Origin: Cordylochernes scorpioides
Lineage: Eukaryota > Arthropoda > Arachnida > Pseudoscorpiones > Chernetidae
Assembly (NCBI GenBank): GCA_030710605.1
Contig: CP092872.1
Span: 9,106,230 to 9,170,229 of the forward strand
Direction of reading: 5' to 3'
Length of the DNA: 64,000 nucleotides
Part shown: positions 52,201 through 62,590 of the stretch, one piece after another
Layout of the letters: every line of letters begins with the position of its first letter
Position numbering within the stretch: position 1 is the stretch's first letter
The notes under the pieces: generated by a model
What the model was told of the DNA's origin: nothing
Seen by the model: the letters and a program-made list of their open reading frames with translations, nothing else
The model's database searches: none
Position numbers and translations under genes: made by a program

Positions 52201-55200
52201 CCCCGAATTCTCTTGTACTTTACAGTAGATAGTGTTCCTTACAGAATTATCTTACAAGAGAAGACGGGTGATCAGCTACATCAAAATATTAATAAAATAA
52301 ATATTATGAGATCCAAGATAAGAGTATCGTAATTAATATATATAAAGTTGCGGGAAAATGATATTCATGAACCAAAAGTGGCACCAATCCCTTTAAAAAT
52401 ATATAAAAATAATAAATTTTGTTTATTATCCTAGTACTAGCCGAATGACCCGGGCAACGTCCGGGTTTTACCCGATTAAATGTTTTTATTCAAATACTAT
52501 TCGTTACAATTATAAATTGGCGCCGTGGATGTCACTCTTGTGAAACGTCCCGCTCCACACTTTGTGTCAGAGAAGCGATATTTTTATAAAGAGATGATCT
52601 GGCTTTGTGTCTTCTGCTCGAATGAATGTTTTTCTGTTAGAATTTTGTTCCTGCACACTAAAAATGAACTGGCTTCACCCGTGGTCTCAGCCTTTTCGGA
52701 ATTTTTCCCTATATAATTTTGTATCTGATAATCAAACATGATACAGCAATATTGTCATCATCATTTTATGACTAAAAAAACAACTATTTTTGCCCAGAAC
52801 CTGTTAATTTTATTTTTTATTGGCTAAAAATACGATAAATATATTTTCCAGATTTTTCTCTATGTACTGTCAAAACACGTTTTACATGTACAATAGGTAA
52901 GCTGATTTTACCTCCCATCTTCACCGCTAGAGGCGCTGCTTGCGAGCGAAAGGGCAAATTTGCAACGCAATTTGCAAATAACTCGAAGAATATTCGGGAT
53001 AGAGACCTGAAATTTTCACTATAAGTTTTTCCAGATTCTACTCTTTATACTGTTAAAATTTCAGTCAGATTAGTTACGTATTGTGGACGTGTATAGCCGA
53101 CATAGGAACAAACACACATACATACATACATACACTGACTTTTAAATATATAGGGATAGAACGTAATGGCGTAATGGTACTCATGTACCAAAAGTAGCAC
53201 CTCTCCCTTTACATAAAAACATTGAATTTTGTTTATCATCCCGGTACAGAACACAATGGCGGTGATAAAGAATGAACCATAAAATCAGTTTGGGAAAATT
53301 CAGACCAACAACCTGTATACCATGGTTTCTGGTTTTGGACCTCATCAGTACAGTGGCGGCTTCGATTTCATAACATACTACGAGTGAAGTTATGGAATCG
53401 GTCAAACTTGCTAAAAAAGTGTTTAAGCTGGTGAAGTAGCTCTGGTACTTAAATACTAGACACAATACTACCCACCTCCACCAACTCTTACTATTTGTGC
53501 TTGGAATAAGAGAGAGAGAAGAAGAAGAACCTGCTGGTTGATAATATTGAAGCGATGCAGCAAAGAAGTAGAAGAGAAGAAGTGGGCAAGCCAAGAGAAA
53601 AAGGTATGCAGGGGCCCCTTCAAGGAAGTGTTGATTGACAAATTCCAGAGGAGGGGGCGGCAGACGGGGAGTCAAGCTGGTGTCGTCGTGAAGGAAACAG
53701 CCGAGTTAGCGGCCGGCCTGCCGGGGGTTTGTGCACCGAGAAGACCTGGCAGTCTGGGGAGAGAAGTCTGTCTGATGACAACGGGACCTGCAGCAAGGAT
53801 AACGGCGGGGGCGACAGACGCGGCAAGTTGGCTACGGGAAGTGGGCTCCGGGACCGTGTGGATGAACAAGAGGAGGACGGTGCAAAAGAGGGACGAGGAG
53901 GAACCTACCTGGGGCGGCATTGAAGGCAAGTTTCTCATCTACTGTATATAGCTATTAATCTACTTTTAAAGATCTGGTAATAAATCCATAGTACTAAGCT
54001 GTATCCAAAACGAACCCACATTGTTTTCTCAGAAACCTTGCACACAAACATCGACGGCTGAGAAGAGTCGTAACAATATGCTTAGTATCCACTTCAGTGT
54101 TAAATGAGCAACAATAAGTTGGTTTCTACTCATTTTTCTAGTGTAATTTGAATGTTTGTAGTGATGGCTTCATTAGGTTGTGCTAACCTAAAGTTAAATT
54201 AACATAGTCAAAACTATGGATTAAATTGTACAACTGCCAACAATCAGCAACGTAGGGAGAACCACGAAAGCTTTAGCCTTAGTGAAGACATTTTCAAATG
54301 ATTTCAAATTTGATTGTATGCTCCATTTAAAAGCTTGCATAATTACATTCAAGCTTTAGCCTTAGTGAAGACATTTTCAAATCATTTCAAATTTGATTGT
54401 ATATTTGATTGTATGCTCCATTTTAAAATTTGCATAATTAAAAATTCAACAATTCTCCTTTACTAATTTACTTCAATATGTAATATTGTACGTAAGAGAG
54501 AGAGAAAGTACACATAATATAAACATGCGAAAATTCGAAACTATTATAGACGCGTATGATTCTTTTTAAATTCACTACTGATAAGCCAGGCCCTCCCATT
54601 AATTTTTCCATTGCAGTAAGGTCAGTAGATATTGTTTAATTAAAAAAAATCATACGTGTCTATAATAGTTTCAAATTTTCATAACAGATGGCACGCTAAT
54701 GTATCATAATATAAACGTGTGTTTAACATAAAAATGTTTGAAAAGTACGAAAAATAGAAAAAAAAGTTAGATGTTTATATTCAAAATATTTTCTCCCCCT
54801 TTCAATAACATTAATAATTATTTTGTATAAAAATAGTATATGACATCAATTTATTATGGTGATACTCCTGTGGAAGGACTGACCGAATCGAAAACTAGAT
54901 AATATTTTTTTTTTCGAACAAGAAACTTAACCCTTAAGCTTTATTTACTTTATAATATTCAAAATATAAAAACGGCATATCCTGACGGCTTACATGAGAA
55001 ATTTATATGTAGAACGTTCATTTAGGTTATTTTTTTTATCATATTTGGTCATTTTCTTGATAAATCAAGAAAAGCTAACTACGTTCGCTTTTCGGGCTGA
55101 TGGCCCTCGTTGGCGTGGGGTACTTCAATGTCCAAATATTAGTCCACACGCACGCACAAGAATCTTTCTAAAAAATCTCAAGAAATTGGTTGTTAAGGAT

Positions 55201-58200
55201 CTTTTTGAATAAAATTTGAATAGGAATATTTATCTCCCATCCTGATCGAATTAAAATGAGAAAGTGTATCTCTAAAGTAAAGGAAAGCTCACATTGAAGA
55301 GACGCTGAGCCTCCAACTCAGCAAGATCCAGGTCAGGGGACGAAGCCTCTTGACGGTCCGCTGTCACTAGAGCCCGGACTATCCGCTCCATGTCACCTGT
55401 TAGGTCCCCGCACAAGAATGCCTCGAGCTCCTGTCGGAATCCTGCGTCAGGACTCCTGCAACTCTAGCTACGTGGATTGACGGACTTCGGACTTACGTTC
55501 CTTGAAGATTAGCTTGAGTTCGCGCAGCTCCTGTCGTCACAGGTTACATCAGCTCTGTGTCGTCAGTGGCTTCTCACTCACTTACCCAGGCCTCGTAGGC
55601 ACACAGGATCTCAATGATGCAGATCTCGTTGGTCCCCAAACCCTATAACAACAACAGTCAAAGCTACCGTGCAGCCTTTGAGGAACAAACCATTGCAAAT
55701 ACACTCATGGACAAAACTTAAGGAAGTTGTACTTATTAGCATGTATATGAAGAATTTTTTTAACAGTGAACCATTCGACCTTTCCCAAACCATTACTCTA
55801 AAGAAAGAAACTGGCTTTGAAGCCGTATTTTCGGAGTTTGGGTTGGCATATGTGTCTGGAGCATATGATTTTCTTTTTGCGTAGGACATGTTCTGTTCTT
55901 CAAAAATGGATCCAAGACTTTGAAAAATATATGTCAGAGGCTTGGTTGTCTGTATTATATATGGGCTCTTGGCTTTTATTCGGTAAGACATGGGCTGTTC
56001 TTCTTCAAGGGATCCAAGGTTTTGTGTATATAATGGCAAATATTTTTTTGTCTATATGCTTGTTCTTTCCTCTGTGAGACATGTGCGATTCTTCAACACG
56101 GGATCTAAGGTTTCGAGTCTGTGATGACAGAGGTTTGGTTGTCTATATGCTTGGGATTTCCTTCTGTGAGATTTTGTTGGCAATACGACTGGGCCCTTGG
56201 GCTTTTCTCTGTGAGAAATGTACTGTTATTTAACAAGGGATCAAAGTTTTTGAGTCTGTGATGGCAGATATTTTGATGCCTATATGCTTGAACGTTCCTC
56301 TGTCAGACATGGGCTGTTCTTCAACAAGATATCTAAAGTTTCGAGTCTGTAATATCAGAGGTTTGTTTATCTATATTCTTGGGCATTCCTTCTGTGAGTT
56401 TTGGTTGTCTATACGACTGGGCCCTTGGTTTTCCTCTGTGAGCCATGTGCTATTCTTCTCCAAGGGATCCAAGGTTTTGACTGTAATGGCAGATATTTTG
56501 CTGTCACTATGTTTGAACTTTCCTCTGTAAGCCATGTGCTGTTCTTTAAAAAGGGATCCAAGATGTCGAATCTGTGATGGCAGATATTTGGTTGTCTATA
56601 TGCTTGGGCTGCTGTGAGGTTTTTTTGTCTATATGACTGGACCCTTGGGCTTTTATTTTGTGAGACATATGCTGTTCCTCAACAAGGGATCCAAGGTTTC
56701 GAATTGGTGATGGCAGAGGTTTGTTGTCTATATGCTTGGGCCCTTTAGCTTTCCTCTCTGAGACATGTGTTGTTTTGCAACAAGGAATCCAAGGTTTCGA
56801 GACTGTGATATCAAAGGTTTGATTGTCTGTATTATATCTGGTCTATGGGTTTTTATTTGGTAAGACATGGGCTTTACTTCTAAACGGGATAAGAGGTTTT
56901 GAGTTTTTGATAGCATAGATTTCTCGTTGCCTCTATGCTTGAGGCCTTTGGACTTTCCTCTGTGAGCCATGTGAGGAATGTCTTAATAAAGTGTTGTTGT
57001 TGTCGTCAGGCAGGTTGGACATGCAGTGTGTAAATAAGTGAGTTGTAGGAGCTGGTGGAGGACCTGAAGACAGAGCTCGGAGGACACTTCGAGGACGTCT
57101 GTCTCGCTCTACTGATGCCGCCCAAGGACACGTAAAGTTTCGAGAGGTTTGGTTATCTGTATGTCTCGATGTTTTCTTCAATGGTCGCATCAAGCAGGAT
57201 GTCTTGAGGCACGTGAGATGGTGACAAAGTTGAAGTGAATAATTCACGGCCTGGTGGCAACAACACACCGGATTAATTGAAACTCCCCACATAAATATTT
57301 GAGTGCAGGCCGGCAGACACATGTGCAATTAAACCATCATCGACCGCGCTCGACCTTGTAGTTTATGGTCTCTTTCCTGCAAGGACATGGATCGTCAGGC
57401 CCCACATGTACCAACTGATCTATCAACATAGATACACACTAGAGCATTAGCCTACACTCCTAGTACACATACAACGGGGCATTTCAAGAAGAAATCAAAC
57501 ATAAAAATGTATTATGATGCATTAGCGTGCCATCTATTATCCAAATTCGGAACTATTATAGACGCGTATGATTCTTTTAAAAATTAAACAATTTCTACTG
57601 TCCTTACTGCAATGGAAACTGGCGAAACCGCTGGGAAGGTTCACCAATGATAAACCAGGCCCTCCCATTAATTTTTCCATTGCAGTAAGGGCAGTAGAAA
57701 TTGTTTAATTTTTAAAAGAACCATACGCGTCTATAATAGTTCCGAATTTGGATAAAAATGTAAGAAAATTCGAAACTATTATAGACGCGTATCATTATTT
57801 TAAAAATAAAGCAATTTTACTTTATAATTGTATATAATTCTACTGCCCTCAAAGCTTATGTCCATAATTCATCTAAAATACCCATTCCAAGAGTCTAGCA
57901 TCAGTATCACTATAAAAGGAAGATCGAAAAATGCAATATAACAGCGGTATGGTATATTAAACTGGTGAAACCGCTGGGAGGGTTCACCACTGATGAGCCA
58001 GGCCCTCCCATTAATTTTTCCATTGCAGTAAGGGCAGTAACAATTGTTTAATTTTTAAAAGAACCATACGCGTCTAAAATAGTTTCGAATTTTCATAACA
58101 GATGGCGCGATAATGCATCATAATATAAATGTATAGATATAATAATCTCGAATTATTCTAACCACGGTATCATCAAAGAATAGGAAGAACACACAAAAGT

Positions 58201-61200
58201 ATCAGATCCCTATATAATACAAAGATACACTCATGGTGTTAATAAAAATGGAAAGGCGGTGTAAAATGGAGCGGTTCACCAGTCGCGTTTGCGCTATTCG
58301 AGGAAAATGTAAAATAGACCCGATTGTATATAAATATAACCTTTTTATTTGCCTATTTGCAATATTATTGATTCTTAATAAGGTCTTATTTACATATATA
58401 CATTCAACTCTAACTTCTCTAATTTTATCTTCTCTAGCTTTAGCCTTGACTTCTTTATATTTATCTTCTCTATCTTTAACATCTTAGAATTCTCTAAATT
58501 TATCTTTAACTTCCTTGACCTCTTTGTGAATTCTTTAACTTTATCTTCAACTTCCTTGAGTTCTTTAGATTTATCTTTAACTTCTTTGAGTTCTTTAAAT
58601 TTACCTTTAACTTCTTAGACTTCTTTAAATTTATCTTCAACCTTCCTGAGTTCTTTGAATTCTTTAACTTCTTAGACTTCTTTAAATTTATCTTTAACTT
58701 CTTAGACTTCTTTGAATTTATCTTTAACTTCTTAGACACTTCTTTAAATTTATCTTTAACTTCCTTCTTTAAACTTTAACTTTACTTCTTTAAACTTTAA
58801 CTTTAACTCTATACCTGATCCACCTTCAGTCACACACCTAACTCCGATCTGATACCTTCTCCTCTGCGCGCGCCTATGCCCTGTCCTCTCTTCTCCTTCC
58901 TCTTTCTCGCCGCGACTTTTATAGTCGTATAAAGGGTCACGTGGACGGACTCTGTGGATTCACTCTGTGGCGCATCGCGTGATGGCCGCCATCTAGAGTC
59001 GTTTTCCCGAATCAAAAATTAAAAATTATACATTTCCAACACATGGACAAAACTTAAGGAAGTTGTACCTTTTAGCATGTATATCGGGATTCAGACAATA
59101 ACTCTGAAAGATACACTCATGGACAAAACTTAAGGAAGTTGTACCTTTTAGCATGTATATCGGGATTCAGACAATAACTCTGAAAAATACACTCATGGAC
59201 AAAACTTAAGGAAGTTGTACCTTTTAGCATGTATATCTGGATTCAGACAATAACTCTGAAAGATACACTCATGGCAAACTAAAGTAAGTTGTATCTTTTA
59301 ACATGTATATCGGGATTCAGACAATAACTCTGAAAGATATTACAGTGACCTTCATTGAAGACACACGAGATAACCAAGTGTAAACAAAATTGCCTCTGTC
59401 TCCTTAAAAAAAAAAACAATAACAGACAACCGGCGACATAAAATACTTTCCACTTCCTTAAATTGTGTTCATGAGTGTAGGTAGTGTTGAAGAGATAGAA
59501 AGAGAGTGGATGGTGGATAAAGTTGTCTTACCTCTTCAGCAAATTTCCTGAAATTCAATAATTCAAAAATACAATTCTGAATGACAAAAATATTATTTTA
59601 AATATATATTTAATATAGAATGTGTTACTCGATGTAACCATAGACCTAAAAAAACACAGTGCTCTGATTGGCTGAATCAGATCACGTGATAGCAGAGGAC
59701 CAATCAATGTGCGATTCGCCTGGACACCTGTCACTATTCACAAATACAGATACAGTAACGGATCATGATGTATATATTCGAGTAGATAGTTGAATTAGAG
59801 TTATCCTTGGTCATCCACGAATTTTAGGTTGAAATTGAAATTTGAGAATTGGAATTACTTAGCGTCGATTACTATGTACTCCAATTATGTCACAGGGATT
59901 TATTGGAATCAAGTTTTGAGGGAGTTCTTCCTCTTGGGGTAACGGCACTCCTTCACACGGGTCTTCCTGGTCTTCTTAGACAGCTCGTAGGGAGTGCGCA
60001 TGGCACGGGATGTACTCCTATTGTGATGGGGAAATATTGGAAAAACTCTTAAGTTTCACGCTACTGATTAGCCCCTAACATTTTCCATAGTAGTATAGAC
60101 AGTTATTTCATTTAGAAAAAATAAAAATTCGCCCTCTTTAAAATGCATTAAAACAATGTATATTTTGAAAAAAAAATAGTACAAATGTGAAATTTTACTA
60201 AAATGGATAAATTAAGAAAAAGGCATCTCCTTATCGTTCAACTGAAAGTAGCAACTAGGTGTTGTGCTCTACAGAGAGGTAGTTCTACTGTAGCAACTCT
60301 CCAGTTAGACGACACGCCTCCCTAAAAGACACTCTGTAACTAAGTGTTGTCCTCCACAAGGAGGTAGTTCTACTGTAGAAACTCTCCAGTAAGAGGACAC
60401 CTCTCCCTAAAGGACACTCTGTAACTAAGTGTTGTCCTCCACAAGGAGGTAGTTCTACTGTATAAACTCTCCAGTAAGAGCTCACCACTCCCTAAAGGAC
60501 ACTCTGCGACTAGGTGTTGTTCTCTACACAAAGGTGGTTCTACTGTAGAAACTCTCCAGTAAGAGGACACCTCTCCCTAAAGGACACTCTGTAACTAAGT
60601 GTTGTCCTCCACAAGGAGGTAGTTCTACTGTAGAAACTCCTCAGTAAGAGGACACCTCTCCCTAAAGGACACTCTGTAACTAAGTGTTGTCCTCCACAAG
60701 GAGGTAGTTCTACTGTATAAACTCTCCAGTAAGAGCTCACCACTCCCTAAAGGACACTCTGCGACTAGGTGTTGTTCTCTACACAAAGGTGGTTCTACTG
60801 TAGAAACTCTCCAGTAAGAGGACACCTCTCCCTAAAGGACACTCTGTAACTAAGTGTTGTCCTCCACAAGGAGGTAGTTCTACTGTAGAAACTCCTCAGT
60901 AAGAGGACACCTCTCCCTAAAGGACACTCTGTAACTAAGTGTTGTCCTCCACAAGGAGGTAGTTCTACTGTATAAACTCTTCAGTAAGAGGACACCACTC
61001 CCTAAAGAACACTCTGTAACTAAGTGTTGTCCTCCACAAGGAGGTAGTTCTACTGTAGAAACTCTCCAGTAAGAGGACACCTCTCCCTAAAGGACACTCT
61101 GTAACTAAGTGTTGTCCTCCACAAGGAGGTAGTTCTACTGTAGAAACTCTCCAGTAAGAGGACACCTCTCCCTAAAGGACACTCTGTAACTAAGTGTTGT

Positions 61201-61809
61201 CCTCCACAAGGAGGTAGTTCTACTGTAGAAACTCTTCAGTAAGAGGACACCTCTCCCTAAAGGACACTCTGTAACTAAGTGTTGTCCTCCACAAGGAGGT
61301 AGTTCTACTGTAGAAACTCTCCAGTAAGAGGACACCTCTCCCTAAAGGACACTCTGTAACTAAGTGTTGTCCTCCACAAGGAGGTAGTTCTACTGTAGAA
61401 ACTCTCCAGTAAGAGGACACCACTCCCTAAAGGACACTCTGTAACTAAGTGTTGTCCTCCACAAGGAGGTAGTTCTACTGTAGAAACTCTTCAGTAAGAG
61501 GACACCTCTCCCTAAAGGGCACTCTGTAACTAGGTGTTGTTCTCTACAGAGAGGTAGTTCTACTGTAGAAACTCTCCAGTAAGAGGACACCTCTCCCTAA
61601 AGGACACTCTGCGACTAGGTGTTGTTCTCTACAGAAAGGTAGTTCTACTCTACTACGAAACATTCGGCGACAATTCCCCACAGGAATCCACTCACCCGGA
61701 CAGCCGAGTACAGACACCGCACCAGGAACTCTTTGGGTGGCATCAGCAGAGCGAGACAGACGTCCTCGAAGTGTCCTCCGAGCTCTGTCTTGAGGTCCTC
61801 CACCAGCTC
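43230..61809 (-). CDS. annexin, right copy (repeats 1b-4)
   Basis: Minus-strand exons in transcript order: 61696-61809, 55586-55642, 55497-55530, 55293-55441, 50793-50973, 46412-46524, 43230-43352, all phase-compatible with GT/AG ends. The 61.7-kb exon supplies the second half of repeat 1 (ELVEDLKTELGGHFEDV.. to LYSAVR), joining in phase to GLGTNE of repeat 2. The other six exons match the left copy with only synonymous differences. Earlier exons (N terminus and repeat 1a) were not found up to 64000. Repeat 3 lacks a canonical GxGT calcium loop; repeats 2 and 4 keep theirs. Membrane-binding function is inferred from family. Confidence 0.9.
43430..43740. repeat. dispersed repeat inside annexin intron
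   Basis: 'ctccgcctttgccggtccca' to 'gtggagataagaaagaag' is the same repeat as 37945-38270 and 35820-36180. It lies directly upstream of the last exon on the minus strand and is absent from the matching intron of the left copy. Confidence 0.55.
43741..45189. other. annexin intron with pogo-like MITEs
   Basis: 43880-44080 is an 'agaggacac' MITE. 44289-44472, 44735-44840 and 44866-45190 are tatagcgcc MITEs, the last split by an 'acaaggtaa' foldback. Mirrors roughly 30772-32640 without the U6 sequence and the Helitron. Confidence 0.55.
45190..46375. repeat. 135-bp tandem array, nearly nine units
   Basis: Almost identical 135-bp units ('aagcaattatgcatctggga', 'aagggcttgttgttgttgag'). Because 135 is divisible by three, one minus-strand frame stays open across the array, but it is a by-product. 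The left arm has under two diverged units. Confidence 0.97.
46525..47169. other. annexin intron, shared unique sequence
   Basis: Mirrors 29761-30393. Nothing recognised. Confidence 0.4.
47170..47650. mobile_element. foldback element shared by both arms
   Basis: Mirror of 29290-29760 with the same 'cgctagctttcaagtgataa' ends. Confidence 0.75.
47924..48327 (+). mobile_element. non-autonomous Helitron, right arm only
   Basis: Same family as 26734-27121 (TTCTATATACAGTTACGAGC start, hairpin and CTAG end) but in a different place: it splits an 'agaagtttgtattatgtata' MITE between A and T. It is an independent insertion. Confidence 0.85.
48460..48765. mobile_element. MITE 'gacgcgtatgattc' with ribozyme-like motif
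   Basis: Inverted arms of about 100 bp ('cgaaactattatagacgcgt', 'caatttctactgtccttact') enclose the motif at 48592-48658. Mirrored by 27793-28085. Confidence 0.75.
48592..48658 (+). ncRNA. hammerhead-like ribozyme motif
   Basis: AGCGGU-A-UGGU, CUGGC-GAA-ACCGCU, CACCA-CUGAUGA-ACCAG, outer helix GGGAGGG/CCCUCCC. The first stem II pair next to the core is C against A, so this copy may be weaker. Confidence 0.5.
48770..49065 (+). pseudogene. decayed retroelement C terminus
   Basis: The plus strand reads CKTKYVGETR-like and HLNIRISKHKPN-like pieces across frames, resembling a GIY-YIG nuclease tail of Penelope-type elements. Mirror of 27461-27792. Confidence 0.4.
49070..49380. mobile_element. MITE with ribozyme-like motif, shared by both arms
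   Basis: Mirror of 27122-27460: same ends and the motif at 49153-49219. Confidence 0.65.
49153..49219 (-). ncRNA. hammerhead-like ribozyme motif, best copy
   Basis: On the minus strand: AGCGGU-C-UGGUG, 7-nt linker, UUGGC-GAA-ACCGCU, GGGAGGG-UU, CACCA-CUGAUGA-GCCAA-G-CCCUCCC. All four helices are perfect and every hammerhead core base is canonical. Predicted cleavage after the C complementary to 49213. Confidence 0.6.
49381..50792. other. annexin intron, shared unique sequence
   Basis: Mirrors 25243-26733. 49620-49750 is a worn SINE body. 50455-50710 has no clear partner in the left arm and holds no recognisable gene. Confidence 0.4.
51025..51228 (+). mobile_element. tRNA-derived SINE, 5' truncated, right arm only
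   Basis: The body from 'ttgctccaatggcccccgat' to 'actagggataag' and A-tail lies between 'aaacatcgct' and 'gcatcgccttgctg', 27 bp upstream (transcript sense) of annexin repeat 3. A short duplicated 'gcatcgc/acatcgc' flanks it. The left arm lacks it. Confidence 0.75.
51314..52203 (-). mobile_element. tRNA-derived SINE split by a hAT MITE
   Basis: SINE parts 51314-51596 and 52185-52203 match the unsplit mirror copy 24641-24952. Confidence 0.85.
51597..52176. mobile_element. hAT-like MITE with 8-bp target duplication
   Basis: Terminal repeats CAAGCATGTCAAACTC and complement; gtttagac is duplicated at 51589-51596 and 52177-52184. It has the GC-rich 'gcggcccgcgggcc' end typical of some hAT families. 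A second palindrome (51960-52096, 'ttataccgcataagtttctt' arms) sits inside it. Confidence 0.9.
52437..53156 (-). mobile_element. non-autonomous Helitron, right arm only
   Basis: On the minus strand starts TCCCTATATATTTAAAAGTC and ends with the hairpin and CTAG at 52437-52440. The left arm has the intact target 'gttcta|tactagg' at 23709-23721. Confidence 0.87.
53548..54075. mobile_element. probable solo LTR, right arm only
   Basis: A 528-bp block starts TG, ends CA and is flanked by atat. It has an AATAAA near 53980. The left arm is continuous here (near 22618). A 138-codon frame inside (53538-53951) starts before the block and looks incidental. Confidence 0.65.
54076..55292. other. annexin intron, shared sequence
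   Basis: Mirrors 21023-22620: short form of the 82-95-bp repeat (54290-54440), shortened MITE (54530-54720), hairpin repeat (55040-55140). Confidence 0.5.
55643..56990. repeat. diverged tandem repeat region of right arm
   Basis: Mirror of 19300-20560 with the same 'gggatccaaggttt' and 'tgtctatatgcttggg' words. Short frames here are not conserved. Confidence 0.75.
57049..57131 (+). pseudogene. annexin repeat-1b exon fragment, inverted
   Basis: Preceded by an acceptor-like 'agttgtag', it reads ELVEDLKTELGGHFEDV and on to LLMPPK, then breaks off (DT, stop). It matches 61727-61809 in opposite orientation; flanking sequence from about 56970 matches up to 61890. Differences from the intact exon are synonymous. 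No donor remains. The left arm has about 27 unrelated bases at this point. Confidence 0.8.
57520..58135. mobile_element. two 'gacgcgtatgattc' MITEs side by side
   Basis: 57525-57760 and 57775-58125 each have 'cgaaactattatagacgcgt'-type ends. The second keeps the ribozyme-like motif; the first retains only parts. Confidence 0.65.
57943..58009 (+). ncRNA. hammerhead-like ribozyme motif
   Basis: AGCGGU-A-UGGU, CUGGU-GAA-ACCGCU, CACCA-CUGAUGA-GCCAG. Stem II has a U-G wobble beside the core; the other helices are intact. Confidence 0.52.
58400..58810. repeat. short degenerate tandem repeat
   Basis: Words such as 'tttaaatttatctttaactt' and 'cttagacttc' repeat imperfectly every 20-50 bp. Lys/Leu/Asn frames across it are artefacts. 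58811-59030 is GC-richer unique sequence with no gene found. Confidence 0.75.
59040..59345. repeat. 76-bp tandem array of a MITE end
   Basis: About four units of 'acactcatggacaaaactta' to 'gacaataactctgaaagat', identical to the terminus of the MITE at 12524-12740. The array continues into the rest of a MITE ending near 59478. Confidence 0.85.
59909..60021 (-). CDS. possible terminal exon, unrecognised
   Basis: The minus strand after an acceptor-like 'cacaatag' reads a basic peptide with RAMRTPYELSKKTRKTR and CRYPKRKNS to a stop. The local base composition is GC-richer than its surroundings. No upstream exon was found. It may be a fragment of a processed copy. Confidence 0.25.
60250..61650. 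repeat. 85-bp satellite, about 16 units
   Basis: Units contain 'taactaagtgttgtcctcca', 'caaggaggtagttctactgt' and 'agaggacacctctccctaaa'. A 255-bp (three-unit) block is repeated at the left side. The unit equals parts of the 'agaggacac' pogo-like MITE. Confidence 0.95.
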
Positions 61810-62004
61810 CTGCAACTCACTTATTTACACACTGCATGTCAAACCTGCCTGGAAACAACAACAACACTTTATTAAGACATTCCTCCTTGTAATGATTCAC
61901 CGTACAAAGCAGAAAAATCAAACCAAATATTTATTTAATCGAGGATAAAAGAAGAGAGTTGTTTCATATATAATGTTTTGGCTTTTATTTTATGAAGCTA
62001 TTTT
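61810..62004. other. upstream side of annexin exon 1b
   Basis: Intron with (CAA)n-like 'aacaacaacaacacttta'. No repeat-1a exon seen from here to 64000. Confidence 0.4.
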
Positions 62005-62590
62005 CCCCAAGACCACTTTATGATAGATGGAAATTTTGCCGGGAGGATATTGATCTAAAGAGACAATGGTCGCCTCTCCCGTCAAAATAGACGTCAAAAC
62101 TAGACGCCATCTGTTGACTGTCACCGCAACTAGCGGCCTCGGGTCGGTGACAAAGCCACGACACCAGCTTTGGCAAACTGAAAAGCGTCCACCTAGAGAC
62201 CATGGTTTCGGGCTAATGGCCCTCGTCAACCTAGGGCGGACTTTATTCCATGAGATCCACACGGGATCTAATGGAATCTTGACAACCTGCCAAAGAGGTG
62301 TTTAGCTGGCAAAGTGGCTAGGCCAAATCTATGGCTAAAATATAGATGGAAATTTTTCCGGGAGGATATTGATCTAAAGAGACAAAGGTCGCCTCTCCCG
62401 TCAAAATAGACGTCAAAACTAGACGCCATCTATTGACCGTCGCCGCAACTAGCGGCTTTGGGTCGGTGGTGTTGTGGCTTTGTCACCGACCCGAGGCTGC
62501 TAGTTGCGGCGATGGTCAATAGATAGCGTCTAGTTTTGACGTCTATTTTGACGGGAGAGGCGACCTTTGTCTCTTTAGACACTTTATGAT
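62005..62590. repeat. two units of the 'cgtcaaaactagacgccatc' repeat
   Basis: 62040-62330 is a full unit. 62341-62578 starts as a direct copy and then turns back at about 62465 into its own complement, forming a 115-bp hairpin. Same family as 5204-5515. 62591-63130 has no recognised feature apart from a ribozyme-MITE remnant near 63080-63120 ('ggcttggctcatcagtg'). Confidence 0.75.

Larger units (their letters stand above)
37622..58215 (-). repeat. right arm of ~18-kb inverted duplication
   Basis: Inverted counterpart of 18254-36497, beginning 'aaagtattttttaatctctc' and ending 'agatccctatataat'. Private insertions: mariner with Ty3 (38275-42361), Helitrons (47924-48327, 52437-53156), hAT MITE (51597-52176), solo LTR (53548-54075), 135-bp array growth, and an extra annexin exon fragment (57049-57131). 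Confidence 0.93.

Noticed and set aside
53538..53951. 138-codon plus-strand frame in the right arm
   Set aside because: It lies almost wholly within a TG..CA block absent from the left arm, best read as a solo LTR.
58506..58739. Lys/Leu/Asn-rich frame
   Set aside because: Low-complexity degenerate repeat.
60285..61590. Repeated 66-67-codon frames on the minus strand
   Set aside because: By-product of the 85-bp satellite.
60250..61650. CRISPR-like regular repeats
   Set aside because: Units are adjacent with no unique spacers, and the genome is eukaryotic.
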